Translations under genes and position numbers: made by a program
Notes under the pieces: generated by a model
Databases searched by the model: none
Told to the model about the DNA's origin: nothing
The model's input: only the letters and a program-made list of their open reading frames with translations
Origin: Peltaster fructicola
Taxonomy: Eukaryota; Ascomycota; Dothideomycetes
Assembly: GCA_001592805.2 (NCBI GenBank)
Contig: CP051142.1
Coordinates: 248,001 to 312,000, forward strand
Length of the DNA: 64,000 nt
Reading direction: 5' to 3'
Shown here: in pieces, positions 40,541 to 51,405 of the stretch
Layout of the letters: every line of letters begins with the position of its first letter
Numbering within the stretch: the stretch's first letter is position 1

Positions 40541-43132
40541 ATGCTCTCGAGATTGGTGCTGAGGACTCCTCGCCATCTTGCTGACATAGCATATCGACAG
40601 TATGCGACATATCGCGGCTATGCAACAGCTGCGACTCCATATGCCGCAGCAGACAGGACCAGGAACATTGGCATCATAGCGCACATCGATGCTGGCAAGA
40701 CAACCACCACGGAGCGTATGCTGTATTATGCCGGCTATACCAGACAGCTTGGCGATGTCGATGAAGGCAGCACTATAACCGACTTTTTGCCAGCAGAGCG
40801 TGCTCGAGGCATCACAATCCAGTCTGCGGCCATCTCCTTCTCGTGGCCACCAACCCACGGAGGAGGTCCTGGAACACCATCTCCAGGACACCCGCGATCC
40901 AGTGTACCCCATAATATCAATCTGATCGATACACCTGGTCATGCTGACTTCACCTTTGAGGTGCTTCGATCCTTACGAGTTCTTGATGGTGCTGTGTGTA
41001 TACTTGACTCTGTTGCAGGAGTCGAGGCACAGACCGAGAAAGTCTGGGCGCAAGCATCAACTTATCATATCCCACGACTGATCTTTGTCAACAAGCTTGA
41101 TCGAGACGGTGCCTCGTTCGCGCGGACCGTCCAAGAAGTGGGTGCAAAGCTCAACGTCTGGCCAGCTGTCTGCATGATACCGTGGTGGGACGAGAAGGGC
41201 GCACTCATTGGCATTGGAGATGTCGTCAACCTCAGAGCATTGAGATATCCTTCCGGAGGCGATGGCAAAAGTATCGAGGTATCTGATTATTCGAAGCTGA
41301 CACAACTTGATGCAAAGTTCGCGCAGGCGATTACACAAGCGAGGACTGCTCTGGTAGAGTTGCTTGCCGAGCATGACGACCAGATGGTTGAGATGTTCCT
41401 CGAGGCCGAAGAAGATCATCTCGGAGTCACATCACAAGATATCAAGGATAGCTTACGGCGATGTACGTTACAATCACCGCAACGACTGGCACCTGTGTTT
41501 GCTGGTGCAAGTTTCCGCAATGTTGGCGTGCAGCCATTGCTTGATGGGGTCGTCGATCTCTTGCCAAGTCCATTGGAACGCCCAGAGGCTGAGATCAGTC
41601 TTGCGAATGGAAGTAGCAGACAATCGCTCTCTGCCTTCCTGGATGCCAAGCTTGATCTCGCCGCCACGAAAACTGGATCCAAAGGCCTCAGCAAACACCG
41701 TTCAATAACGGCTCTGCAAGTGGTAGAGGCTTGTGCATTGGCTTTTAAGGTTGTGAACGATCCTAAGCGAGGCATATTAGTCTATGTTCGGGCATACTAT
41801 GGCCGAGTTCCACGCAATGCACTGCTATGGAACACGAATCTGCAGGTCAGCGAGCGAGCACAGCGGCTCCTGAAGATGTATGCCAACGACGCTGTGGACA
41901 TCGACGAGATCGAAGCTGGACAGATTGGCGTCATACCTGGGCTGAAGTTCGCAAGGACTGGTGACAGCCTCATCGCATATCAAGGGTCGAATCCGAAAGC
42001 CGCACCACCTTCACCCATATCTCAACTACAGCTAAGGCCAATTGATGTTCCTCCTCCAGTCTTCTTCGTCAGCGTGGAACCCAACAGCCTGGCTGAAGAG
42101 CGTCATGTCAAGGAAAGTCTCGACCTACTGCTTAGAGAGGACCCCAGTCTGAACGTGCGCGTGGACGAAGAGAGCGGGCAGACACATCTTGCTGGCATGG
42201 GTGAGCTTCACCTTGAGATCGCTCGAGACCGACTTGTCAATGACCTCAAGGCGAAGGCACGAGTCGGTAGCATTGAGATCAGCTACAGGGAGGCAGTCAC
42301 AGGCGTCAGTAACGACATTGCCGAGCTGTATGAGAAAGATATCGGTGGAAAACTGTCGAAAGCTGGATGCGTGGCGAGTGTGAATCCGCACGAAATAACC
42401 CTTTCCAGCGACCAATGTTTGCGACTGACGGACAACAACACTCTAGAAATCTCGTTGCCTAATGACGGAGAGCACTCACTTCTCGAGGATGACCGATCAT
42501 CAGCACTATCGCGAGTTGCTGTCCTTCATGCACTACAAAATGGTGTCTTGGCCGCTTTAGCTCGTGGGCCATCTTTTGGCTATCCCATTCATTCCACCGC
42601 GGTCAAGCTGACAGTCAATCCGGCTGAGCACATATTTCCGAACACCACGACTGCGGCACTTTCGTCCGTTGCAAGGACTGCCGTACAGAAGGCTCTGAGA
42701 GCAAGTCACACACAGCAGGCAGCGGTACTGATGGAGCCAGTCATGCGGGTTGCTATCAGTGTCGACGAGTCAAGTCTCGGCGGTGTCGTGCAGGATATAT
42801 CAGCAGCACGTGGTGGCAACGTTCTCGCACTCAACTCTGACGATCTAGAAGAAGCCAACGAGGATCATGCTGCCAGAGTCGATGCCAAACGCATCCAAGT
42901 GCCTGCGGATCCGTTTGGAGCACTTGATGCATCTGTCATGACTGAGAGCTCAACCAACATGAGGACGATCATTGCTAGGGTGCCATTAAAGGAGATGGTT
43001 GGCTACCTCAAACACTTACGAAGCTTGACAGGAGGTCGAGGCACTTTCACCATGGCTGTTGACCAGTTCGAAAGGATGAGCTCGCAAAGAGTCAAAGCTA
43101 TGATAAGCGAATTGGCAGGTGACAGCCTATGA
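40541..43132 (+). CDS. MEF2: Mitochondrial elongation factor G2 / ribosome-recycling GTPase
   Basis: A translational GTPase of the EF-G2mt (GFM2/Mef2) type, which acts with the recycling factor to split mitochondrial ribosomes after termination. Single exon, 863 residues. The N-terminus is a mitochondrial presequence (MLSRLVLRTPRHLADIAYRQYATYRGYA). GTPase motifs: GIIAHIDAGKTTTTERM (G1, ~residue 47), RGITIQSAA (G2), LIDTPGHADF (G3, ~128) and FVNKLDRDG (G4, ~182). Domain III/IV pieces are GMGELHLEIARDRL, then the G2-type domain IV. The C-terminal EF-G domain V has PVMRVAISVDESSLGGVVQDISAARGG. Insertions (GGGPGTPSPGHPRSS after G2, SNPKAAPPSPIS) are typical of fungal Mef2 and not of Mef1. Confidence 0.9.
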   Translation: MLSRLVLRTPRHLADIAYRQYATYRGYATAATPYAAADRTRNIGIIAHIDAGKTTTTERMLYYAGYTRQLGDVDEGSTITDFLPAERARGITIQSAAISFSWPPTHGGGPGTPSPGHPRSSVPHNINLIDTPGHADFTFEVLRSLRVLDGAVCILDSVAGVEAQTEKVWAQASTYHIPRLIFVNKLDRDGASFARTVQEVGAKLNVWPAVCMIPWWDEKGALIGIGDVVNLRALRYPSGGDGKSIEVSDYSKLTQLDAKFAQAITQARTALVELLAEHDDQMVEMFLEAEEDHLGVTSQDIKDSLRRCTLQSPQRLAPVFAGASFRNVGVQPLLDGVVDLLPSPLERPEAEISLANGSSRQSLSAFLDAKLDLAATKTGSKGLSKHRSITALQVVEACALAFKVVNDPKRGILVYVRAYYGRVPRNALLWNTNLQVSERAQRLLKMYANDAVDIDEIEAGQIGVIPGLKFARTGDSLIAYQGSNPKAAPPSPISQLQLRPIDVPPPVFFVSVEPNSLAEERHVKESLDLLLREDPSLNVRVDEESGQTHLAGMGELHLEIARDRLVNDLKAKARVGSIEISYREAVTGVSNDIAELYEKDIGGKLSKAGCVASVNPHEITLSSDQCLRLTDNNTLEISLPNDGEHSLLEDDRSSALSRVAVLHALQNGVLAALARGPSFGYPIHSTAVKLTVNPAEHIFPNTTTAALSSVARTAVQKALRASHTQQAAVLMEPVMRVAISVDESSLGGVVQDISAARGGNVLALNSDDLEEANEDHAARVDAKRIQVPADPFGALDASVMTESSTNMRTIIARVPLKEMVGYLKHLRSLTGGRGTFTMAVDQFERMSSQRVKAMISELAGDSL

Positions 43133-43340
43133 GTTGATCAGATGTTAATGATTGTAATATATTTTGTACGATACTGAGCCTGTGTAGTTGACTCACGTGC
43201 CGACGTGTTCAAGAATGACGCGCCTGGTGGCGCGACTCGCGTACATGTAGGATATTCTTACATGTCAGAATTGCAGTAGCACACCTCACTTCAACCCATG
43301 TCATGCTCTGCAGCAGCCGCATCCGTTTCAAGATGGGAAG

Positions 43341-45401
43341 ATGCACGTAGCCTCAAGCGTAGCAGGCACAACACTTGCCGTACCTCCGACCCAGAATACA
43401 GCACCCGTTCTCGAGTTCAACTGCCTTTATACGCATGACATCAGGCGGAAGTCGAAGAGATGGCAGGATGGCTTTCTTCGCTTCCACACCTTCAACAAGC
43501 GGGTGATGGTATACGATGTGATGAGAAATTTTGTCGGTGATGCACATTGGAGAGAAAGTGACCTTTTACAAGACGGTGACGAGGTAAAGCTTGATAAGAA
43601 CGGAGTCCTCGTGCAGGTCGCAGACCAGATCGGACGGACAGAGACTGATCTCACTGATCTACGGAAGAGCAAGAACAAACCCACAACCAATCCGGCCTCA
43701 TCTTCACCACTACGGCTGTCGAGTGCCATCACGATCGTCAATCCTACACATCCCGAAAGATGGCCACTACAGTCGAAACATCGTTCTCTCAATGCATTAC
43801 TGGGTCCGTCCAGGGCGCCCATTGGCAAAGCAGTCCTACCCTCGAAGTCGCCGTACGAGATCAGGAAAGAGCACGCTTATGGTGGAAAGGACGACGAATG
43901 GGCACAGCAAGGGAAAGCCAAGCGTCAACGAGTTGGCGACACCACAGCACCCGGGAAAGGCAATGCGCTCTTTAGCGCAAAAGCACATGCAGCAAGGCAC
44001 GATCTGACTCCTGTGACAAACACTGGTCAGGCGAATGCGGACAGGACAGCACAGTCGCCCTCATCTCAAACGCGAGATCCGTCTGCGTCGGAGAAATGCC
44101 GGAAAGAAGTCGTAGAGATCGACCTGCGTTCTGACGATGATCGATCAGACATCTTCTCGTCAATGCTGCCCGACCCCTCCGCGCCTACTCCTTCGCGATC
44201 CGGAATGCCTCCACCGAAGCTATCTTCAGCAGCACGGAGACAAGCCGAGACAAGCACCATAGGGAAGCGACTATCATTGCCCAAGACTGCTCCGAAGAGG
44301 AACATGCTCGCATGTCATAGCATGATTAGCGATAGCGTAGAGGCACGTTTCCAGGATGCCCAGAAGAACAAGCTTCAAGCACGACTTGCACGTCTACAGG
44401 AGCGAAAGAACTTGCGTGCGGATCAGCGCCAGAACACCAACCAAAATCCATCAATAGTAGAGTCCCCATCAAGACCAAAGCCGGCTGCAGCGCCGAACGA
44501 GATCTTGATAGACCCACCAGCACGAAGACTAGAGGCTGCACATGAGGATGTAAACGATATCATGTCCAAAGAGTCTACCGACGACGCATCTGAACTCGAG
44601 ATGCTTATACAGCATCACGATCACACTACTATGGCGGCGGATCTCGTCGCTGCTCAAAGCATCGCAGCGCCTACTGAAAGCTACGATCTTGCACAGGACG
44701 AGATTGAGGCACTTGATGATATGCTAATACCAGATGACGACCTTGAAGCTGAGGCTGAGCTCGCAGACATAAACATCGAGATTGAGACGGAAGAGGAAGT
44801 CAAGGACGACAACACGGTGGTCGAGACAGTCGATGCGCAACAGATAGAGTCTATGGTCAAGGACACTGCTGCTGTGCCTGAGCCTCCAATACTGGCTGTC
44901 GACTCTACTATGTCCTATGGGCAATGTGATACACTTTCTGGAGAGGATCTCGACCTCCATAGTTCGAACGGGGCATCTGCCGTGGGTGATGGGACTCAGG
45001 CTGTCGATCTGCCTCAAGAGCAGCAGCGACTCCCGGTCCCAAGCAAAGATCCTCCATGCCAACCTATCGTCGAAGAATGGATCAGTGTACCTGCTGGAGA
45101 CGCTACCGCGGAGCAGACGAAGCCCAGTGATGTGGCCCAACAGCAACCATTCGCACCACGAAGACGCAAAGGTGTCAGTCGGCTTGATGTGCGCAAAAGC
45201 GCTTCATCTTGCTTCAAACCACCAATTCTAGCGTCGCGCGATCTTACCGCCTCAGCATCCAAGCCTGCAGCGCTTGGGAGACAGACCAGTGGCGGAATTG
45301 CTTCAACCGCTGGATCAGGACCGTGGAGTCGAGAAGCCTTCGATTTGTTCGCATGGAGACCACCCGACTGGGACGAGAACAGCTGGAGTCTGAAGACATG
45401 A
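43341..45401 (+). CDS. Mte1/Dbl2/ZGRF1 N-terminal domain (DUF2439) protein
   Basis: A single-exon, 686-residue protein. Residues ~22-100 form a DUF2439 domain: VLEFNCLYTHDIRRKSKRWQDGFLRFHTFNKRVMVYDVMRNFVGDAHW. This domain defines yeast Mte1, fission-yeast Dbl2 and the N-terminus of metazoan ZGRF1, which work with the Mph1/Fml1 (FANCM) helicase in recombination and telomere maintenance. The rest is disordered with one charged coiled-coil-like stretch (QARLARLQERKNLRADQRQ) and acidic blocks (DDMLIPDDDLEAEAELADI). A small conserved-looking C-terminal tag reads GPWSREAFDLFAWRPPDW. There is no GRF zinc finger or helicase domain, as expected for the fungal form. The function is by family inference. 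Confidence 0.8.
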   Translation: MHVASSVAGTTLAVPPTQNTAPVLEFNCLYTHDIRRKSKRWQDGFLRFHTFNKRVMVYDVMRNFVGDAHWRESDLLQDGDEVKLDKNGVLVQVADQIGRTETDLTDLRKSKNKPTTNPASSSPLRLSSAITIVNPTHPERWPLQSKHRSLNALLGPSRAPIGKAVLPSKSPYEIRKEHAYGGKDDEWAQQGKAKRQRVGDTTAPGKGNALFSAKAHAARHDLTPVTNTGQANADRTAQSPSSQTRDPSASEKCRKEVVEIDLRSDDDRSDIFSSMLPDPSAPTPSRSGMPPPKLSSAARRQAETSTIGKRLSLPKTAPKRNMLACHSMISDSVEARFQDAQKNKLQARLARLQERKNLRADQRQNTNQNPSIVESPSRPKPAAAPNEILIDPPARRLEAAHEDVNDIMSKESTDDASELEMLIQHHDHTTMAADLVAAQSIAAPTESYDLAQDEIEALDDMLIPDDDLEAEAELADINIEIETEEEVKDDNTVVETVDAQQIESMVKDTAAVPEPPILAVDSTMSYGQCDTLSGEDLDLHSSNGASAVGDGTQAVDLPQEQQRLPVPSKDPPCQPIVEEWISVPAGDATAEQTKPSDVAQQQPFAPRRRKGVSRLDVRKSASSCFKPPILASRDLTASASKPAALGRQTSGGIASTAGSGPWSREAFDLFAWRPPDWDENSWSLKT

Positions 45402-45473
45402 TGCACCAGCGCCGCTGTTTGGAGCGCTGGCAAACTCAGTTGAATTAGTGTGATGAGCATCAATGAGATATGA

Positions 45474-46217
45474 TCACAGCTTGTCGAGCAGTTTGCGTTT
45501 CCTCCTCTCCAGCAACTCTGCTTCCACTTCCTCTGGCGTTGGAAGAGTCCAGCCGCCGCCATCGCCAGCATCTCCAGGTAAAGGCTCCCATCTATCGTCT
45601 GCAGGTCCATGATCTTGTGAAAGCAGAGTCTCGAACGCTTCCTTTTCTCGCTGTGCTTCGTAAGCCAGTAGTGATCCGTCTTCCTCGTCTCGATTGTACC
45701 CGTAGTAGGCAGCGTCCACTCTCAGCCTCAAGTCGTGTCTGGTCTCAAGCTTCTTCTTCGCTTCCTCCTCTTCTGACGGCCGGGTAGCAGCTTCAAAGAG
45801 CTCTTTCACACCAGGCAGTTCTTTCGCACGGCCGAAGTATCTGTAACCCTTGCCACCTCCTTCAATCACTCTACCTTCATCGTCGACCACGTTGCCACCA
45901 CCGCGAACATAATTTGGTCCTCCCAGCTCTCTTATTCGCATCTCCCATTGCCATTTCTCTTTGAAGAGCCTGTTCAGCTCGTCGTTGATGTCCCGCAGCT
46001 GGTAATCACTCAATGCAGGGTCCTGGATCTTTGTTACTTTGCGCGAGATCTCCTTGACGATCTGGCCTCGCCATCGCTCACAAACGGAGACGTTGCTCTG
46101 CGTACTTGGTGCTTTCGGGCGTCGTGATCGTGTGACATCAATGATACCCAGATCTGCTGCTTGTTGTTCTCTGAAGCGAAACAGCATAGACTGTGCTTTT
46201 TCACTGTTACGCGCCAT
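45474..46217 (-). CDS. ISY1: Pre-mRNA splicing factor Isy1
   Basis: A component of the Prp19-associated complex that supports the first catalytic step of splicing. Single exon, 247 residues. The conserved start MARNSEKAQSMLFRFREQQAADLG is followed by RPKAPSTQ, CERWRGQIVKEISRKVTKIQDPALSDYQLRDINDELNRLFKEKWQWE, and the signature IRELGGPNYVRGG...GYRYFGRAKELPGVKELFE. The C-terminus is helical and basic (LLERRKRKLLDKL). It is convergent with the Mte1-like gene, 72 bp between the two stops, and upstream of the acyltransferase on the same strand. Confidence 0.95.
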   Translation of the reverse strand: MARNSEKAQSMLFRFREQQAADLGIIDVTRSRRPKAPSTQSNVSVCERWRGQIVKEISRKVTKIQDPALSDYQLRDINDELNRLFKEKWQWEMRIRELGGPNYVRGGGNVVDDEGRVIEGGGKGYRYFGRAKELPGVKELFEAATRPSEEEEAKKKLETRHDLRLRVDAAYYGYNRDEEDGSLLAYEAQREKEAFETLLSQDHGPADDRWEPLPGDAGDGGGWTLPTPEEVEAELLERRKRKLLDKL

Positions 46218-46406
46218 GATTGCGGTACTTCCGGGTTGTTGTTAGGAGACTTGAGTTGCTGAGCTACGCTCGCCAGTGCAGGTAGCAACTTTGGAAGATG
46301 GTGATCTCGAAACCGACTAATTGAGCCTAGCGCGTGTGGAAGTGAAATACTGTAGCACAGGTATTAAAGTGAGATGAATAGCATATTCTTCTGGATCAGC
46401 TCAGAC

Positions 46407-47564
46407 TTATTTACGGTATTTACTGTTCTTGCGCCATGCTGCAACGAAGGTTGTCTTCTCAGCAAGGCCCAAACTGACTCTCTTCACCCGTCCAAGCCTA
46501 GCGAGCGTGTCTGCCACAGCATCGAGAACCTGCTTCTCAGCATCTGATGCGTCATCATCAGTGCTCAACGTTGCAGCGTCGTCAAGGGTATCAAAGAAGT
46601 TGCCCTCGTACTTGCTTCGCTTCGTTATCTTGCCCGTCGGCGTTGACGAAGCGCTGACTGACTTCCTGGTCACAGCCGTACCAATCCTCGTCCGCACAGT
46701 GTGCGAAGACTGTCCATTCAGCCGCCAGAGGAAGCGAAGAGCCTCGAAGAAGCCTGGAATCGGCGTAACGATGTCCTGTGGAGCATAGCGGATGGACACT
46801 GGGAATATCTTTGTGGAGGGCGATGCTGAGAGCAGTGAATGCGTGAATTGCAGTATTCCTCTGCCGTTGCTCGTCGTACCCTCTGGGAACACTGCTATGA
46901 TGCGCTTTGGATGTCGTGCAGTGAGTTCAGCGAGCGTTGTCAGACCTTCACTAGGTTGAGTGGGTATTGTTAAGCATGATGCCAAGGCTGCCGACAGTGA
47001 CAACTGGCGCACTAGTCTTGTTCCTGGATAACTCTGTGTGAATATTGGGTCGAAGATGGTCGCCAAGTAGATCACATCTATGGGCGATGTGTGTGAGGAT
47101 GCAATGATAGAGCCAGCCGTTGGCATGTGGCTTGCACCATATTTGCCCAATGATCTGTGCGAGGGTTAGAAACCGAGGCAGAGCATGATGACGAAGTACA
47201 TTACCCTCTACGCACACCGTCCACCTGTAAGTCTACCCACCAGATGCCTGGAATGCCGATTATGCACCATAGGTTTGCCTTGCGTAAGATCGTGCCTGGT
47301 GGCGCCCATTGTATGATGATGAGCCAAATGATCCAGGCGAAGATCGTGAGAGGCGTCCGTAGGAAGAGAAGGAACTGCTTCAGTCAATGAGGTGCACGCT
47401 CCAGCAGATCTACTTACCAGCCCCCAAGGGATAGCTACAAGACCATTCGTGTGTGGTGGTATAGGGAAGAAAGGCGCGATGCCTGACCCTTGGAAGCATT
47501 AGCATGGGCAAGCTTGTGGTAGACTATGCTGACCTTTGTCTCGATACTGTCCATATTTCTCCAT
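46407..47564 (-). CDS. LOA1: Loa1/Vps66-like lysophosphatidic acid acyltransferase
   Basis: A PlsC-family acyltransferase related to yeast Loa1, which makes phosphatidic acid at ER and lipid droplets. Exons in transcript order are 47564-47534, 47488-47418, 47374-47205 (or starting 47377) and 47154-46407 (339 residues). The short first exon gives MEKYGQYRDKG, followed by SGIAPFFPIPPHTNG, which parallels yeast Loa1. A hydrophobic segment follows (LTIFAWIIWLIIIQWAPP). The acyltransferase block I is degenerate: SSHTSPIDVIY in place of NHxxxxD, as in Loa1-type enzymes. Block III is AVFPEGTTSNGRGILQF. The C-terminus is charged (EKTTFVAAWRKNSKYRK). Confidence 0.82.
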
Positions 47565-48176
47565 TATGTCGTGAATGTGTGGAAAGTCTAGGTGGCTTTC
47601 AATGGCGATATGCCAGATATATGCAGTGGGCGACAGGTGTCGAGTAAAGTTGCTCCGGGACTGGTGAAGTCGCGAGTGAGGGACTCGTGAGGTTACCCAG
47701 TCGACTATCGCCCAAGGTGTCACAGCTCTCTGATGAGAATGTTATGCCGAGAGGCTCATCATCAAAGCAGTTGTGCGCAGAGCTGAGGTAATGTGGCCAC
47801 AACAGTGACGTGGTGATCAGTCGAGTAGGCAGAATGTTTGAGAAACCGGGACGATCTTCGACCGTAAGAGCACAGTAGTGCGCTGAGAAACACCACCACT
47901 TTGCATTCGCATGTGAAAAGGGCCTGGGAGAACGTTGATGAAAATGACGGCATGTGAGTGGCCGTGGAACGAAACGACACTCACGCGACGGTCCTCCCGT
48001 GCTTTTGAGCCGCATTCACTGTTTTGGGCATGGCTTATGTTTTGGACGTCGCGTAAACATTGCATCTCGTGCGTTGCAATGCACGTTTCAAGGGTCTCTA
48101 TTCTTCTCTGGACTTTGTAATGACTTGACGGTACGACATGAAGAGCTATTGATCCGATTCATGACATGTCGAAGTC
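47565..48176. other. Divergent promoter region between LOA1-like gene and kinesin-14
   Basis: 612 bp with no recognised gene; overlapping short frames lack similarity to known proteins. It must hold both promoters. Confidence 0.5.
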
Positions 48177-51100
48177 ATGGAGCGCCCATCCTCACGATTG
48201 GAGAATGCTCGGCCCACTGGCATCAAGCCTCCGGGCTCGAGATTGCCGACCATAAGCAGCACAACTACTACGAGCCGTGCACTGCTGGAAAGCAGTCAAA
48301 GCGAGCTCAATGCCAGAGCCGCGAATCAGACTGCTATGATGCCGCCACCAGCGACCAATGGCAAGCATAGGATGAATGGGTGTAAGTCTACACATATCCA
48401 AGACAGAGCATGACTGACAATGTTCAGTGCCGGAGTCGGCTCCAAAGCAGCGCAAGACTCTCGCCGAACGAGCAGGGGAACCATACTCGCACTCGCGGTC
48501 ACAGCTCGCTCACCCTCGTCCACTTGGAACGACACTCCCTAATGCCGCTCGCGCTAATGGTCATCAGACCCGAGGAATCAAGTCTGCTTACACCTCCCAA
48601 CTTCAAAGACCAGCCAGCGCACACTCACAACCTTCGGCAAAGCAGTACGCTCGAAACTACGAAGTTGACGATGATGACGACGATAACGAGGAAGAGGATA
48701 CCGAGACGATTGGAAAACGAAAAGGTATAACGCACATTTCTTTGAGCCCTCGTAATGTCATAAACACAAAAGCGCGGCACTCTCGGCCGGCCCGAGCACA
48801 AGCTGCAGTATTGCCAAGGTCTCAACACCTTGGCTCATTCTCCGATTCTTATGTACAACAATGTGAACTTCGCAATTCACGTCTGGGTGAGGTGGCTAGG
48901 GTGGACACAAAGCGCAGTCGGACCCTCGATGCAGCATTAGCTGGTCTGACATTGACGCGAAGCAAGAGCAAAGAGATGGCACGCTGCGAAGAACCACTGC
49001 TTCCGGCTATGCCTGGCAGCTTCATCAGCGAGGGAGATGTGAATCATAACGATGCAACGAGGAGTCAGGTCTCGCCATCGAAGCTACCCAAAGCTATTGA
49101 AAGTCAAGCCTTACCATCACGCATCATTCCTTGCACACCTCCTCCTCTCAAGCAGAAAGATTCGAGCTTCAGGTTAAGTGCTAGACGCAATGAGGCGAAG
49201 CCGACCTTTTTGACGAAGGAGTCCTGCACGCCTATCGTCATGAAAGCCTCGCTGACACATACTCCAGCATGGGACACGAGAGGACGGCTTGAAGACTTGG
49301 TGAGTATATTCATCGTATATCTGAGCGAGCTGACACCATGCAGGACAAAACATTAGCAGAGTTTCAATCACAACTGAATGATAGCGCATCTTCGAAGACA
49401 CACCTCGAAGAGATGTTATCCATGTACAAGTCTAGCGGTATGTTATGCATCAAATCATTCGTGGCATGTGCTGATATCGTCAAAGTCGAGAAGCTACAAC
49501 GCGAGAACGAGCAGCTCAAAACTGAACACCAGACTGCCAACAATGATCTCCAGCGTATGCGTGGCGATCTCCAGTCAATCGGCTCAGATCTTGAGCGAGC
49601 ACGATGGGACCACGAACGCAACCAATCTGAGGCTGACAGGCGCCACGAGAACGAACTGCGAGACGTACAAGTGCGCCATGACAAACAACTCGAACGTTTG
49701 GAACGAGAAGGTGAACGTGCAGTCGAGCAGCTTGAGAAAGAAGTCAAGGAGATGAAGCAGAGCTTGGAGAAACAGAAAACAGATGAGCTCACTAACCTAC
49801 AATCCGAACATTGGGACGAAATCGATCAGCTAAGGGTCAAGCATGATGCCGCCATGGCAGCTCTCAAGAAGGATCTTGAACAGATGAAGAAGTCTGATGA
49901 AGGCCGTGCTGCAGAATCGGCGTCACAAGTCCAAACCCTACGAGAAACGATCGTGTCCATGCAGAGTCAAATCCAGGTGTCGAATGTGACGACAGAAGCC
50001 CTACGAGCTCAGATCATGGCATCAGAAGGCAGGAATACGGCACTCGAACAAGAGAAGCTCAACCTGATATCGAAAGCCCACTTCCTCGAGGGCAACCAGG
50101 AAGCACAGAGCCAGGAGTTCACAAACATGACACGACGATTGCAAGTGGCAGAAGCCAAAGCTGCGTCGACGGTGGAGCAGTTGCGCAGAGAAGAGACCGT
50201 ACGACGACGGCTTAATGCTCAGATTCTAGAGCTTAAGGGCAACATACGAGTCTTCGCACGTATACGACCTGTGCTTACCACCGAGGAGGGACCAGCAAAG
50301 GTCGAATATCCGGACATCGATGATCTTGACGGCGGAAAGGAGATGATCGTCCACGCACCGACATCCTTCACAGCGACCGGTAAAGAAAGAAACGAGAAGT
50401 TCCCGTTTGGCTTCGATCGAGTATATGCGCCGGAGTCGTCCAACCACAACGTATTCGAGGATTGTCGAGATCTGGTACAAAGTGTGGTCGACGGCTACAA
50501 CGTTTCGATATTGTCTTATGGCCAGACTGGAAGTGGCAAGACCTACGGCATGTCTGGGCCGGACGGCATCATACCCTCCTCGATTGCCCTGCTGCTAGGC
50601 GAGATTGAACGCCTCAAAGACAAAGGCTGGGAGTACCAGGTTCAAGCGAGCTTCGTTGAGGTATACAACGAGACATTGAATGACCTGCTTGGCGATGCGA
50701 AAAGCTGGGACAACGAAGATGAAGTGGGCAGCAGGACCAGATCGAAAGCCAAGCATGAGATCCACCATGACTCGATAACCGGCAAGACAAGCGTGTCCAA
50801 TCTGACGGCAACCACACTCTGGCCGGCACCCGATGAGCTACGATCTGACGGGGTCGACTATACAAAGCACACGATCGATCGCTTACTCGATACAGCTACC
50901 AAAAACCGGCGAGTGGCTGCCACGAGGGCTAATGAGCGCAGCTCAAGAAGTCACAGTGTATTCATCCTTACACTGCAAGGATCTTGCGGCGCCACAGGCG
51001 AGAGCAGCGAAGGTATCCTGAACCTTGTCGATTTGGCAGGCAGCGAGCGGCTGAAACATTCTGGAGCTGAAGGAAGTCGAGCTAGGGAGACTGCAGCAAT

Positions 51101-51405
51101 CAATACAAGTCTCAAGAGCTTAGGCGATGTCATTGAGAAGATTGGTAGCGGTGGACATGTGCCGTACAGGAACTCCAAGGTAAGAGGCGTACCACTGCTA
51201 GCTTAGGATGAAGCTGACACTTTCACAGCTAACTTATCTGCTTCAATCGTCGTTGGGAGGTACGGCAGCAAATGGCAAGTCAAGCCGCACGCTGATGCTG
51301 CTCCATCTCTCGCCGCTACAGGCGCACTGGCAAGAAACGAAGACGAGTCTTCAGTTTGGCGTGAAGGTTCATGGAACTCACATTGGCACGGCCAAGCGCA
51401 AATAG
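48177..51405 (+). CDS. KAR3: Kinesin-14 minus-end motor (Kar3/KlpA type)
   Basis: A C-terminal-motor kinesin acting in spindle assembly and nuclear movement. Exons are 48177-48381, 48428-49299, 49344-49437, 49486-51179 and 51229-51405 (1013 residues). The first ~320 residues are basic and disordered, probably a second microtubule-binding site. A coiled coil follows (VEKLQRENEQLKTEHQTANNDLQRMRGDLQSIGSDLERAR to ~630). The neck and motor begin RRRLNAQILELKGNIRVFARIRP near 640, with SYGQTGSGKTYGM (P-loop), NERSSRSHSVFILTL (switch I), LVDLAGSERLKHSGAEG (switch II) and the ending VHGTHIGTAKRK. The 48-nt intron at 49438-49485 has no stop in frame; I splice it because of its GTATGT donor and because it interrupts the coiled coil. 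Confidence 0.9.
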
